NCBI GenBank assembly: GCA_008501825.1
Contig: QQUA01000013.1
Span: 248,001 to 312,000 of the forward strand
Reading direction: 5' to 3'
Length of the DNA stretch: 64,000 nucleotides
DNA from: Planctomycetota bacterium
GTDB taxonomy: Bacteria; Planctomycetota; UBA1135
The stretch's first letter is position 1. Every line of letters begins with the position of its first letter. A program made the position numbers and the translations under genes. The notes under the pieces were generated by a model, which did not search any database, was not told where the DNA came from, and worked only from the letters and a program-made list of their open reading frames with translations. Shown one piece after another: positions 28,753 through 39,436 of the stretch.

Positions 28753-29202
28753 ATGGCTCTGGTCGATCACCTCGATTCCCGATCCATTCTGTTGCGACCC
28801 GTCGTCGCCAACAAATGGCAGCTCCTGGACCGTCTGGTGGACGCCGTGGTGGACGCCGGCCAATTGGAATCCGGTCGTAGCGAGGAAGCCAAAGCCGCCT
28901 TGCACGCCAGGGAAAAAAGCGTCAGCACCGGCATGGAAAACGGCATTGCCGTACCCCACGCCGCCATGCCCAACCTCGGCTCGGTCATTGCCACCCTGGC
29001 GATTCTTCCCGACGGCATCGACTTTCAATCGCTGGACGGAAAACCGGCCAAGATCGTGGTCATGTTGCTGGTTCCCAAAGAAGAAAAGGTGCTCCACGTC
29101 CGCACCTTGACCGAAGTCGCCCGGCGCTTGGGGGAAGGGGAGTTTCGCAAAGCCTTATTGGCCTGCGACGGCGGCGCCCAAGCGGTTCAGCTTTGGGTCT
29201 GA
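28753..29202 (+). CDS. ptsN: PTS EIIA (nitrogen/fructose type) regulatory domain protein
   Basis: A stand-alone EIIA domain of 149 residues. The phosphorylatable histidine is His69 in NGIAVPHAAMP, preceded by REKSVSTGMENG as in the PtsN/FruA family. No EIIB, EIIC, HPr or EI gene is near. In known bacteria EIIA-Ntr proteins control potassium transport and nitrogen or stress responses by protein contact. Position directly after an NhaD-like transporter suggests control of that transporter; this is inference. Its stop overlaps the end of the convergent Sua5-phosphatase gene by 16 bases. The symbol denotes family, not proven orthology. Confidence 0.85.
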   Translation: MALVDHLDSRSILLRPVVANKWQLLDRLVDAVVDAGQLESGRSEEAKAALHAREKSVSTGMENGIAVPHAAMPNLGSVIATLAILPDGIDFQSLDGKPAKIVVMLLVPKEEKVLHVRTLTEVARRLGEGEFRKALLACDGGAQAVQLWV

Positions 29203-30272
29203 TCCCAACGCGACCAATCGGCAATCCAGGTTTCGCAGGCTCGCACCAAGTGTTCGCGCATGCGCCGGTATGCCCGGAGGTCCTGGCCGAAGGGATCGGG
29301 AACCTCATGGTCGAAAGGATCAAATAGCCGGCTGGACACGGAGGCAGGGACCGCCCCCAAATGGGAGCGCCCCATGGCCAGGACCAAGTCCCAGCGGTGC
29401 CGCAGAGCTTCCTCCAGATGCTGAGCCCGGTGGCCGCGAATGTCCAAGCCGATTTCGGCCGCGGCCGTCACCGAGTGTTCACTGGCGGGAGAGCCGCTCA
29501 AGGCGTAGGTCCCGGCGGAAGCCACGACCCAACCCAGTTCTTGCAGGTCGGCCGGCGTCACGCCCCAAGCCGAGGCCAACTCACGTTCCAATAGGGCGGC
29601 GCCAACCGGGGAACGACAGATGTTGCCGGTGCAAATCACCAACACCCGAAGCCCGGGCTGGAGTTGGTGCAGCGGCCGTTGCCCGCGTCGCAGTTGCGGT
29701 AAGGGATCGAAAGCCACCACCGTGGAAGCTTGGGCCTCGGAAATGGCTTCGGGATTCACGCCCAAGCCAATGGCCGGCCGCTCCGCCGCCCACTCCGCCA
29801 AGGCTCGACCGACCAAGGGGGCCTCACCCGGAGGATTGACGCTGGTCATCAACAATGGAGCCGGTAGATCGCCGACAAAGTCCAAGTAGCCGTCCTCCTT
29901 GGGCAGGCGAAGGCCGACGGTGGGCCAGGTCCATTTCCAGGCCTTGGGGAGGGCCACCCATTCCGCCGGCAACACCACCGTCCAGGGACCGGGCAACTTG
30001 GAACGCAACCAGCGCGGCAAACCGGGAGGCAAATAGGGCAACAGCGACCGCAACTCTTCCCCATGACGCAAATGCAGGGAATAGGGCCGGGCTTCGCCCG
30101 CTCCTTTGGTCGCCGCCAGCATGGACGCCGCCTCCGGGCGATCGGCTAAAACCGCCAAACCGGGCACCGTATCGGTCGGCAAAATCACCACGCCGCCTTG
30201 TGCCAGTATCCCTTGCAACCGCGCTCGCGCTTGCGGCTCTTGGGGATTGAGGTATCCGCTCGCCTGCACCAT
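29187..30272 (-). CDS. Fusion: Sua5/YrdC threonylcarbamoyl-AMP synthase + LMW protein phosphatase
   Basis: Residues 5-200 or so form a Sua5/YrdC domain (GGVVILPTDTVPGLAV, ATKGAGEARPYSLHL, LPGPWTVVLP, TSVNPPGEAPLVG), which makes threonylcarbamoyl-adenylate for tRNA t6A. Residues 207-355 or so form a low-molecular-weight phosphatase: P-loop VICTGNICRSP (Cys214, Arg220) and the general acid Asp326 in VPDPFGQ. Both active sites look intact. In Bacillus the separate genes ywlC and ywlE are neighbours; YwlE is an arginine phosphatase whose P-loop has Thr where this one has Ile218, so a tyrosine-type specificity is more likely here. The ATG at 30272 has no competing start. Confidence 0.85.
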   Translation of the reverse strand: MVQASGYLNPQEPQARARLQGILAQGGVVILPTDTVPGLAVLADRPEAASMLAATKGAGEARPYSLHLRHGEELRSLLPYLPPGLPRWLRSKLPGPWTVVLPAEWVALPKAWKWTWPTVGLRLPKEDGYLDFVGDLPAPLLMTSVNPPGEAPLVGRALAEWAAERPAIGLGVNPEAISEAQASTVVAFDPLPQLRRGQRPLHQLQPGLRVLVICTGNICRSPVGAALLERELASAWGVTPADLQELGWVVASAGTYALSGSPASEHSVTAAAEIGLDIRGHRAQHLEEALRHRWDLVLAMGRSHLGAVPASVSSRLFDPFDHEVPDPFGQDLRAYRRMREHLVRACETWIADWSRWDQTQS

Positions 30273-30321
30273 GACTCCAGGACCGGTATTCTAGGCCGCC
30301 CTTTCGAGGCTATGCCCTCCC

Positions 30322-31074
30322 ATGGTGGAAGAACCGAGTCAAGCCCCGGCTTTGGACCCCCGCACTCTGTCGCAACTTGCAGGCGGGTTGGCCCACGAGC
30401 TGAAAAATCCATTGAGCACCCTCGGGCTGCATCTGGCCCTGTTGCGGGAGCAATGGCAGGACGAAGACGGTCCCAAGGCCCGCCGGACGGTCCGCACCTT
30501 GGATACCTTGCGCACCGAGGTCTTGCGCTTGAACGAAATCCTGGAGGACTTCCTGCGTTTCGCCCGCACCGACCAGATCGACCTGCAAACCGCCTCTTTG
30601 AATGAAATTGTGGAGCGGGTGATTTCCTTCGTCGCTCCGGAAGCTCACGCCCGTCAAATCGAAGTCCGCTCCTTTTTGGATTTGGACCTGCCGCCCATGC
30701 GGCTGGATGCCGGCGGCATCCGCCAGGCGCTCTTAAATCTGGTCATCAACGCCCGTCAGGCTTTGGAAGAAAAAGGCGGGCTCATCACCGTCATTACCCG
30801 GAGAGACGGCGATCACGTTTTGCTTGAAGTGGTGGACGACGGCCCGGGCATGGATCCGCAACAAGTCGAGTCTTGCCTCCAGGTTTATTACTCGACCAAA
30901 AAAGAAGGCAGCGGTTTGGGCTTGCCGACCGTCCGCCGCATCACCGAAGCCCACGGCGGGTCGCTGGAAATTGAAAGTACCTCCGGTGCCGGTACCCGCA
31001 TCGGCATGCGCCTGCCCATGCAAACCGCTGAATTTCCAACCGTAGCCGACGACTCCGAAAGGGGAGAAGGCTAG
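30322..31074 (+). CDS. Soluble sensor histidine kinase (NtrB-like)
   Basis: A 250-residue kinase with no membrane or obvious sensor segment. H-box His25 in GGLAHELKNPLS, N-box LLNLVINARQALEE, G1 DDGPGMDP, F-box-like YYSTKKEG and G2 GSGLGLPTVRRI are all present, so it should autophosphorylate. It lies 34 bases upstream of an NtrC-type regulator and forms a two-component pair with it. With no sensor domain it may sense through a partner protein. Start ATG at 30322, divergent from the Sua5-phosphatase gene (49 bases between). Confidence 0.9.
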   Translation: MVEEPSQAPALDPRTLSQLAGGLAHELKNPLSTLGLHLALLREQWQDEDGPKARRTVRTLDTLRTEVLRLNEILEDFLRFARTDQIDLQTASLNEIVERVISFVAPEAHARQIEVRSFLDLDLPPMRLDAGGIRQALLNLVINARQALEEKGGLITVITRRDGDHVLLEVVDDGPGMDPQQVESCLQVYYSTKKEGSGLGLPTVRRITEAHGGSLEIESTSGAGTRIGMRLPMQTAEFPTVADDSERGEG

Positions 31075-31108
31075 CCTGGCAGCGGCTGAACTTGGAGAAT
31101 GCCCTTTC

Positions 31109-32566
<1,458 letters not shown>

Positions 32567-32579
32567 CTCCCGAGCCAGA

Positions 32580-32598
32580 GCGGGCTTCGGAAGCCCGC
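32580..32598 (+). terminator. Hairpin after the NtrC-type regulator
   Basis: A perfect 8 bp stem, gcgggctt (32580-32587) with aagcccgc (32591-32598), with a 3-base loop, 13 bases after the regulator stop. No T-run follows. Probable terminator separating the two-component pair from dnaK. Confidence 0.5.
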
Positions 32599-32811
32599 CA
32601 GCGGGCCTGTCAAGAATGCGGCCCGAGCCCCTTTGGCGCTGGAGAAGAACCGCCTCTGGCCGGGGCTGAGGTCCCGTCAAGATCGAAGGGATAGTCCGAA
32701 ACCTATTTCTAGAAAAGGATTTATGACTGAATTCCGATTCTGCCATTCCGGCAGGAGAAAGCTGGCACAGCAGTTGCCCAAGGAAGATGTCCAATCCTGA
32801 GACAAGCACCC

Positions 32812-34710
32812 ATGAGCAAAATCATCGGCATTGACCTGGGCACCACCAATTCGGTCGTTTCCGTGCTGGAAGGCGGCGAACCGAAGGTGATCCCGAACAA
32901 GGAAGGCAGCCGAACCACGCCTTCCGTGGTGGCTTTCCAAGAAAACGGGCAGCGCCTGGTCGGAGGACCGGCCAAGCGCCAGGCCATTACCAACCCGGCC
33001 AACACCATTTTCTCGATCAAGCGGTTTATGGGCCGCCGCCACCAGGAAGTGGCCGAGGAGGAGAAAATGGTGCCTTACAAGATCGAAGGCGCCTCGACCG
33101 AGTTGGTCAAGGTTCAGGTTCGGGACAAGCACTACACGCCGCCGGAAATTTCCAGCTACGTGCTGAATTACTTGCGCGAATGCGCTGAGGATTACCTCGG
33201 CGAAAAAGTCAACCGCGCCGTGATTACGGTTCCGGCCTACTTCAACGATTCGCAACGGCAAGCCACTAAGGATGCCGGCCGAGTCGCCGGTCTGGAAGTC
33301 GAGCGAATCATCAACGAACCGACCGCCGCGGCCTTGGCCTACGGTCTGGACAAAAAGCAGTCAGGCAAGATCGCCGTGTTCGACTTGGGCGGCGGCACTT
33401 TCGACATTTCCATCTTGGAAATCGGTGACGGCGTATTCGAAGTGCTCAGCACCAACGGCGACACCCACCTCGGCGGCGACGACTTTGACGAAGCCTTGAT
33501 CCGCCACGTGGCGGAAGAGTTTCAACGCGAAAACGGCATCGATCTGCGGCAGGACCAAATGGCCTTGCAACGCCTCAAAGAAGCGTGCGAAAAGGCCAAA
33601 TGCGAGCTTAGCTCGGCCAATGAAACCCAATTGAACCTGCCGTTCATCACCGCCGACCAAAGCGGTCCGAAGCACTTGATGATGAGCCTCAGCCGGTCCA
33701 AATTCGAAGGGCTGTGCGCCAGTTTGTTCGAGCGGACCAAGATCCCGTGCTTGAACGCCCTGAAAGATGCCGGTTTGAATCCGCGGGAAGTTTCTGAGGT
33801 CATCCTGGTCGGCGGTTCCACCCGCATCCCCAAGGTTCAGGAAGTGGTCCGGGAAGTGTTCCAACGGGAACCCAACCGGTCCATGAACCCGGACGAAGTG
33901 GTGGCCATGGGCGCTTCCATTCAAGGCGGCGTTTTGGCCGGAGAAGTCGACGATCTGGTGCTGCTGGACGTGACTCCCTTGAGCCTGGGCATTGAAACCA
34001 TGGGTGGCGTTTCCACCGTCCTGGTGCCGCGGAACACCACCATCCCGACCAGCAAGAAAGAAACCTTTACCACCGCCGGCGACAACCAACCGACGGTGGA
34101 GGTCCACGTCCTGCAAGGAGAACGGCCCATGGCCCGGGACAACCGCACCTTGGACAAATTCCAATTGAGCGGCATTCCGCCGGCTCCTCGCGGCGTACCT
34201 CAGATCGAAGTCGAGTTCGACATCGATGCCAACGGCATCTTGCACGTTTTGGCCACTGACAAAGCCACCGGCAAGGAGCAGAAGGTTCGCATCGAACAAT
34301 CCTCCGGCTTGAGCGACAACGACATCCAGCGCATGCAGGAAGAAGCCGAGCGCTTCAAGGAGCAGGATCAAGCCGCCAAGGAAAGTGCCGATCTGCGCAA
34401 CAAAGCCGATCAAATGGTTTGGCAGGCGGAGAAGCTGATTCGGGAAAACGAAGAAAAGATCGAAGCGTCCGACAAGGAAGAATTGGAAGGCAAGATCAAG
34501 GCAGCGCAAAACGCCTTGTCCGGGGAGGACAAAAATGCCATCCAAGCCGCCATGGAAAGCTTGGAGCAAAGCCTGACCCAAGTCGGAGGCAAGCTCTACC
34601 AGGCCCAAGGAGCCGGTGCCCCCGGCGGCGCCCCGCAAGCTCCGCCTGAGGAAAATTCCGACGATTCCCGGGACCAGGTGGTCGACGCCGACTACGAAGT
34701 AAAGGACTAG
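32812..34710 (+). CDS. dnaK: Chaperone DnaK (Hsp70)
   Basis: A 632-residue Hsp70 with the N-terminal signature [17 protein letters not shown], phosphate-2 motif [13 protein letters not shown], adenosine motif [13 protein letters not shown], linker [17 protein letters not shown] and the C-terminal tail [11 protein letters not shown]-driven holdase/foldase in the cytoplasm, normally with DnaJ and GrpE, neither of which is adjacent. A glycine/alanine/proline-rich stretch lies before the tail. I looked for a CIRCE element in the 245 bases upstream and did not see one. A long hairpin follows the gene. Confidence 0.96.
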   Translation: MSKIIGIDLGTTNSVVSVLEGGEPKVIPNKEGSRTTPSVVAFQENGQRLVGGPAKRQAITNPANTIFSIKRFMGRRHQEVAEEEKMVPYKIEGASTELVKVQVRDKHYTPPEISSYVLNYLRECAEDYLGEKVNRAVITVPAYFNDSQRQATKDAGRVAGLEVERIINEPTAAALAYGLDKKQSGKIAVFDLGGGTFDISILEIGDGVFEVLSTNGDTHLGGDDFDEALIRHVAEEFQRENGIDLRQDQMALQRLKEACEKAKCELSSANETQLNLPFITADQSGPKHLMMSLSRSKFEGLCASLFERTKIPCLNALKDAGLNPREVSEVILVGGSTRIPKVQEVVREVFQREPNRSMNPDEVVAMGASIQGGVLAGEVDDLVLLDVTPLSLGIETMGGVSTVLVPRNTTIPTSKKETFTTAGDNQPTVEVHVLQGERPMARDNRTLDKFQLSGIPPAPRGVPQIEVEFDIDANGILHVLATDKATGKEQKVRIEQSSGLSDNDIQRMQEEAERFKEQDQAAKESADLRNKADQMVWQAEKLIRENEEKIEASDKEELEGKIKAAQNALSGEDKNAIQAAMESLEQSLTQVGGKLYQAQGAGAPGGAPQAPPEENSDDSRDQVVDADYEVKD

Positions 34711-34774
34711 CCGCCCGGGAAACACCGCCGGCGCAGGAGGTCGCTTCCCGAAGAACGACTTCCTTGTCCTTCCA

Positions 34775-34802
34775 GGGGGCGCGTACCGTTGTGCGCGTCC
34801 CC
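34775..34802 (+). terminator. Strong hairpin after dnaK
   Basis: A 12 bp stem, including two G-U pairs, between 34775-34786 and 34791-34802 with a CGTT tetraloop, 64 bases after the dnaK stop and 39 before the ABC ATPase start. No T-run follows. Likely terminates or protects the dnaK message. Confidence 0.6.
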
Positions 34803-34841
34803 TGATCGTCATCCTCCCGTCCGGTGCCCAGAGCCCCCGGC

Positions 34842-35792
34842 ATGATCCTCGCGGACTGCATCAGTAAGCACTACGGTCGTTTGACCGCCGTCGAAAACCT
34901 TTCGCTGGAAGTCGTTCCCGGCGAGATCTTGGGTTTTCTCGGTCCCAACGGGGCCGGCAAAAGCACCACCTTGCGCATCCTCAGTGGCTTCTTGCCACCG
35001 TCCTCCGGCAAGGCTTCCATCGACGGCTTCGATTTGCGCGAGCAATCCTTGCAAGCTCGCAGGCGGATGGGTTATTTGCCCGAGGCCTTCGCCGCCCCAG
35101 GGGAACTTCGAGTCGGAGAATATTTGCGGTTTCGAGCCGGCTTAAAAGGTTTGGCCCGAAAGCAGCGACGAGCGGCGGTGGAGCGAGTGGTGCAAAGCCT
35201 CGGTTTGCAGGATCGAATTCGCCAGCCATTTCAGGCTTTGTCCAAAGGTTATCGCCAGCGAGTGGGTTTGGCCGACGCCTTGCTCCACCAGCCGCCGGCC
35301 TTGCTTTTGGATGAACCCTTCGGTGGCTTGGATCCGATTCAACGCCAAGAGTTTCGCCAATTCTTGCGTGAGTTGGCCGCCGATGGCATGGCCATTTTGT
35401 TCAGCTCCCACGTTCTTCCCGAAGTGGAGGACGTCGCCGACCGCATCCTGGTTCTGCACCAGGGACGGTGCTTGGCTTCCGGCGACCAGAAGCATCTGCA
35501 ACAGCTCGCCCGGGCGGAATCGCCCTTGCAATTGGAAATCCGCGGAGACGTGGAGCGCTTAGCCGCGGCTTTGCAACAGGAACCGGCTTTGAACCCAAGC
35601 TGGCAGGTGCTGGAAATCTTGCCGGAAGAAAATCGCCTGCGGTTGAAGAGCCAAAGCCCGGATCCACCCGAATCCAGCGGAGCCCTGTTCCGTTGGTTAG
35701 GGGGACAGCCGGTCGAAGTTCTGGAGTTCCGCTGGCTGCGACCTTCGCTGGAAGATTTATTCCGGCGCTTATTGCAGGGGGAAGCGGAATGA
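34842..35792 (+). CDS. ABC transporter ATPase (GldA-like)
   Basis: A 316-residue ABC ATPase with Walker A FLGPNGAGKSTT, Q-loop region, signature LSKGYRQRVGLADALL, Walker B ALLLDEPFGGLDP and H-loop FSSHVL. The C-terminal 90 residues form the extension common in ABC-2 ATPases such as GldA and DrrA. I chose the ATG at 34842 (MILADCISKHYG) over the GTG at 34824. The permease gene overlaps it as ATGA (35789-35792). The system has the GldA, GldF, GldG and DUF4340 set seen in many Bacteroidetes and planctomycetes; in gliding Bacteroidetes it is linked to motility, elsewhere its substrate is unknown. Confidence 0.9.
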   Translation: MILADCISKHYGRLTAVENLSLEVVPGEILGFLGPNGAGKSTTLRILSGFLPPSSGKASIDGFDLREQSLQARRRMGYLPEAFAAPGELRVGEYLRFRAGLKGLARKQRRAAVERVVQSLGLQDRIRQPFQALSKGYRQRVGLADALLHQPPALLLDEPFGGLDPIQRQEFRQFLRELAADGMAILFSSHVLPEVEDVADRILVLHQGRCLASGDQKHLQQLARAESPLQLEIRGDVERLAAALQQEPALNPSWQVLEILPEENRLRLKSQSPDPPESSGALFRWLGGQPVEVLEFRWLRPSLEDLFRRLLQGEAE

Positions 35793-36535
35793 AAGCCTTC
35801 TTCGCCCTGTTCCGCCGGGAACTTTTTTCCCTTGCCGTGGCTCCCTACGTTTATTTGTTGCTGGCCATTTGGTTCCTGCTGAACGGCATGGTGTTCATCG
35901 CCTCTTTGGAACGCCCGGCGGTTCAAAACGATTTGACCCTGTTGCCGCAGGTGCTGTTCGGCAGCCAGGGATTGTTGATGTGGCTGTTGATTCCGGTGTT
36001 TCCGCCCCTCATTACTCTGCGCTTGTTTGCCGAAGAGCAGCGGTTGGGAACCTTGGAGGCTCTCCTTACCGCGCCGATTTCCGATGCCGCCGTGGTCCTG
36101 GCCAAGTATTTGGCCGCCTGCTTGTTCTTCTTGTTGTTTTGGGGTGGAGTCCTGCTGCTCTTTCTTCTGTTGCAATGGCAAGGAGCGCCCATCGTTTGGT
36201 CCCGAGCCGCCGGCGGATTTCTCGGCGCCCTGCTGACCAGTTATTTGTTTCTGGGTGCCGGCTTATTCCTGTCGTCCTGGAGCGGCAATCTGGTCCTGGC
36301 CGCCGGCGGCGGCGCTGCCGCCAACTATTTCCTCCTGATTCTGCCGGCGCTTTTAAGCGACGTGCCGGGTCCCACCGGAGCCGTGGCTCGGGCGATTTTC
36401 ATTCCCGGCCATTTGGATAAAGCCTTCGCCGCCGGTTTGCTGGATAGCTTCGCCGTGGCTTACTTCTTACTCGGTGCCGGTTTGTTCGTGTTTTTGACCT
36501 GGGTACGGTTGGTCAGCCGGAGGTGGGTGCCTTGA
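35789..36535 (+). CDS. ABC-2 type permease (GldF-like)
   Basis: A 248-residue polytopic protein with six hydrophobic segments. Its true start is the ATG at 35789, which overlaps the ATPase stop as ATGA; the frame runs further upstream but there it is out of phase with the ATPase. Motifs such as LRLFAEEQRLGTLEALLTAPI and SDAAVVLAKYLAA are typical of GldF/ABC-2 permeases. It forms the membrane channel with the ATPase. The next gene starts inside its last codons. Confidence 0.88.
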   Translation: MKAFFALFRRELFSLAVAPYVYLLLAIWFLLNGMVFIASLERPAVQNDLTLLPQVLFGSQGLLMWLLIPVFPPLITLRLFAEEQRLGTLEALLTAPISDAAVVLAKYLAACLFFLLFWGGVLLLFLLLQWQGAPIVWSRAAGGFLGALLTSYLFLGAGLFLSSWSGNLVLAAGGGAAANYFLLILPALLSDVPGPTGAVARAIFIPGHLDKAFAAGLLDSFAVAYFLLGAGLFVFLTWVRLVSRRWVP

Positions 36536-38001
36536 GCTTTCGCCGCCTCGGCCTCTCCCTGTTGATCACCGCCGCCGCCTTGGCCGGCATCGCCTTGGTG
36601 AGTGCTTTGCTCTACGGTTTGGCTCAACCTCGCTGGCGCTGGCGTTGGGATTTAAGCCGCCAACAACAGGGAAGCCTGAGTTCTCGAACCACCGAAGCCC
36701 TGGAACAGATCCCGGAAGAAAGCCGTTGCATCGCTTTTCTTCTGGAAGAGTACGAAGCCTTGCGCTCTTACGGTTCGGCGGTGTATCCGCGGGCCTTTCA
36801 ACGTTTGCGGGCGTTGCTGGAAGAAGCCCGAATCGTCGCCGACGGAAAGCTGGAAATCGAGATTTTGAATTCCCAATCCAGTCCAGTGGATTTGGACCGG
36901 GCGATTCGGGATTGGAATCGACAACTGGGCGAGTGTTTGATCTTGCAAGCGGGCGAACAGCGCCAAGTCATTCGCTTTGAAGATTTGTTCGTCCTCAGCC
37001 TGCCCTCGGCTCAAGGCCAAGCGGCCCGCATTCGTCAGGAACGCATCGATGACGCCTTGGGCGACGCCGTCCTGCGATTGAACCGAAAGAGCCTGCCGGT
37101 CATTGCCCTGACCAAGGCCAATGGAGGCCCTCTAGCTCGCAATCCGCAATTGGAACAAGCCTTCGCCGCTTTGCTGGCGGCCGAGGGCTACGCCTTCCAG
37201 GCCGTCGACGGGCCGCTGGAAGCCTTGGAGATCGGAGCGGATCTCCTGTGCGTCCTCGGCCAGGAGCAAGCTTTTGCCCCCAGTCAGGCCGCCGCCGCCG
37301 AGCAATGGTTGCAGGAAGAACGTCCTTTGCTTTTGGCTTTGGGTCCCGCCGCCGATCCCACCGCGGTCGAGTTTTGGAACCAGCAGTTGACGGCCAAGGG
37401 ATTGCAATTCGAACCCGGCTTGGTTTGCCAACCCGATCGCCGCGGGATGGAGGGCAGCAATCAGTGCGAGGTCTTGGAAATCCTGCCGCAACAAATGAGC
37501 CCACAGCATCCGGTAACCCGGCGTTTGATTGAAGCCGGGCGAACCTTGGTGGCTCCGGGCAGTCGGCCGCTCCGTTTGCAACACCAGGGCGGATCCAACG
37601 ATTACACCCGCGATCGCTTATTGCGCAGTTCCGGGAAAGCCTGGATTGAAATCAACGGCGATTGGGCCGCCGGCCCCAAGGAGGGCAGGGCGATTCAATC
37701 TTTGGCCTTGGTCGCCGATCGCTGGCAAGCCAACGCCGACGGACGTTTGGGCCGAACGCTTTTACTGGGCTCTCCTTACATGATGACCGGCCAAGCCTTG
37801 GCGTTGAACCGCGATTTCTTGAGTGCCGGCGTGCGCTGGCTGTTGCAGGAAGAAGATCAGGCTTCCGGCTTGGTGGCCATGGAGTCCCGACCCTGGCGTC
37901 CTTCTTATCAAAGCTTGAACCGGCTTTCCAAGCTTGCGGTGTTGGCCTTACCGGGTCTCACTCTGCTCCTCGGTCTTCTGGTGTTCTGGCGACGAAGGTA
38001 A
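36532..38001 (+). CDS. GldG-like periplasmic/membrane component of ABC system
   Basis: A 489-residue protein with an N-terminal hydrophobic segment (LSLLITAAALAGIALVSALLYG) and a C-terminal one (LAVLALPGLTLLLGLLVFW), and a soluble domain between, as in GldG/DUF7088-type proteins (DLSRQQQGSLSSRTTEAL, KLEIEILNSQSSPVDLD). A TTG at 36532 overlaps the permease stop as TTGA, and a GTG at 36523 is the alternative. The stop overlaps the next start by one base (TAATG). Function in the GldAFG-type complex is by family and context. Confidence 0.8.
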   Translation: MSFRRLGLSLLITAAALAGIALVSALLYGLAQPRWRWRWDLSRQQQGSLSSRTTEALEQIPEESRCIAFLLEEYEALRSYGSAVYPRAFQRLRALLEEARIVADGKLEIEILNSQSSPVDLDRAIRDWNRQLGECLILQAGEQRQVIRFEDLFVLSLPSAQGQAARIRQERIDDALGDAVLRLNRKSLPVIALTKANGGPLARNPQLEQAFAALLAAEGYAFQAVDGPLEALEIGADLLCVLGQEQAFAPSQAAAAEQWLQEERPLLLALGPAADPTAVEFWNQQLTAKGLQFEPGLVCQPDRRGMEGSNQCEVLEILPQQMSPQHPVTRRLIEAGRTLVAPGSRPLRLQHQGGSNDYTRDRLLRSSGKAWIEINGDWAAGPKEGRAIQSLALVADRWQANADGRLGRTLLLGSPYMMTGQALALNRDFLSAGVRWLLQEEDQASGLVAMESRPWRPSYQSLNRLSKLAVLALPGLTLLLGLLVFWRRR

Positions 38002-39344
38002 TGAACCCCACCCGTTTGTTGATCCTCATCGTGTTTTTGAGCCTGGCCGCGGCAGCGGTGTGGAAGTTTTCCTCTCAACCGGCGCCGCCGGTGGAAGAGG
38101 TGCCTCCGGTTCAGGTTTCCGAAGATCCTTTGTTGGATGGAAATCCCGATGACATTCAGCGGATCACCATTCATCACACCAACGTGGAACGGATGGTGCG
38201 GTTGGTCCGGGGTGAATTCGGGGAATGGAAAATGACCGAACCCTTGGTCGATTTCGCCGAACCCTCCGTGGTCCGAAGCGCCCTCTCTTTGCTCTACGGC
38301 AAGCAATGGAAACCGGCACCGGAAGGTTGGCAGCAACGGCCGGCCGCCGACCTCGGTTTGGATCCGCCTTCGCTAACGGTGGAATTGGATCTGAAAAACG
38401 GTGGCCCGACCCGGGTTTTGGAAATCGGCGTCGCCACCTTGAACCGCAATTTTTACGCGGCCCGGTTGGACGGTCGTTTGATTCGGCTCGGTGCGGCTCT
38501 TGGAGGATTGCTTGCCCGCAAACCCGATCAATGGCGGGACCGCCGCATGATCCGAACGCCGATGGCGGTTCACCGCCTCGAATTCAAACCGCAACAAGGA
38601 ACCGGCATGGTCCTGGTTCGCAAGGGGGACCTTTGGTACATGGAAAGGCCGCTGAAGGCGCCGTTGTCGCCTCTCGCCCGTAGCGCCGTGGCCCGGTTGC
38701 TCGGCGCCAGGACGGAAATCCTGGCCGAAGAAGTCATCCGTCCGGAGATGGTGAAAGCGGCTCAATCCTCCGACAAACTTTGGGTCTATGCCCGAGGAGA
38801 AAAACGGGTCATTTCTTTTTTGAGCGGCGCGGTTTACGTCTCCGATCGGCCTTATGTGCTGCCTTTGCCGATGGAGATCTTCGATTTGTTCCGGCAGGAT
38901 CCGGAGAAATTGCGCAGCCCTTTCCTAGTGGACTTCGAACCTCGCCACATTGCCTCCCTCATGTTGGGCCAAGGGGAACGGGAAATGGTTTTCCGGCGCC
39001 GCGCCGCCGGTTGGTCCGGACCAGGCGGCGTATTCCTGCCGGAGGATCATCCCCAACAGCCGGGGGATCCCCTGGAACCGATTTTTGGCCAACTGGTTGA
39101 AGGGGCGGCCACCTTGAAATTCGAAAATCCTCAGGCTGTTCCCGACCGGCCTGCAGACGGTTTCCTGCGCCTTTCCAAATCAGCAAATCCGATTGAACGA
39201 GGGTCGGTGCAATTGCAATGGTGGCTGGATGCGGAAGGCCGTCCTTGGGTTGCCGAACTGGGAGGAGAGGTCATGGTGGCCTCCGACATGCCGCTGGATG
39301 CGTGGCTTCAGCGTTGCCTGCTTCGTTTCCCGCAACAGCCTTGA
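38001..39344 (+). CDS. DUF4340 domain protein
   Basis: A 447-residue protein with an N-terminal membrane anchor (LLILIVFLSLAAAAVW, residues 6-21). DUF4340 features include MTEPLVDFAEPSVVRSALSLL and RDRRMIRTPMAVHRLEF. Members of this family usually follow GldG genes and are thought to be part of the same ABC complex. The start ATG (38001) overlaps the previous stop by one base, so translation is likely coupled. The longer open frame upstream is a shadow of GldG. Substrate unknown. Confidence 0.85.
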   Translation: MNPTRLLILIVFLSLAAAAVWKFSSQPAPPVEEVPPVQVSEDPLLDGNPDDIQRITIHHTNVERMVRLVRGEFGEWKMTEPLVDFAEPSVVRSALSLLYGKQWKPAPEGWQQRPAADLGLDPPSLTVELDLKNGGPTRVLEIGVATLNRNFYAARLDGRLIRLGAALGGLLARKPDQWRDRRMIRTPMAVHRLEFKPQQGTGMVLVRKGDLWYMERPLKAPLSPLARSAVARLLGARTEILAEEVIRPEMVKAAQSSDKLWVYARGEKRVISFLSGAVYVSDRPYVLPLPMEIFDLFRQDPEKLRSPFLVDFEPRHIASLMLGQGEREMVFRRRAAGWSGPGGVFLPEDHPQQPGDPLEPIFGQLVEGAATLKFENPQAVPDRPADGFLRLSKSANPIERGSVQLQWWLDAEGRPWVAELGGEVMVASDMPLDAWLQRCLLRFPQQP

Positions 39345-39436
39345 GGCATCGTTGCCAGTTCAACTGCAACCTCCCTTCCTAATTCGGGTGAGTTCTAGTG
39401 GGCAATGAACCACCCGAAAGCGAAGCTTTCAGGAAA

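Noticed and set aside
32567-32811. CIRCE or sigma-32-type heat-shock element upstream of dnaK
   Set aside because: I looked for a TTAGCACTC/GAGTGCTAA inverted repeat and found none; a small 5 bp stem near 32740-32754 is not enough.
33361-34812. A 483-codon frame antisense to dnaK
   Set aside because: It mirrors a highly conserved gene, has no family features and results from GC-rich third positions. Similar shadows occur at 31622-32809, 41566-42702, 13080-14078, 10869-11699, 1800-2750 and 3303-4334.
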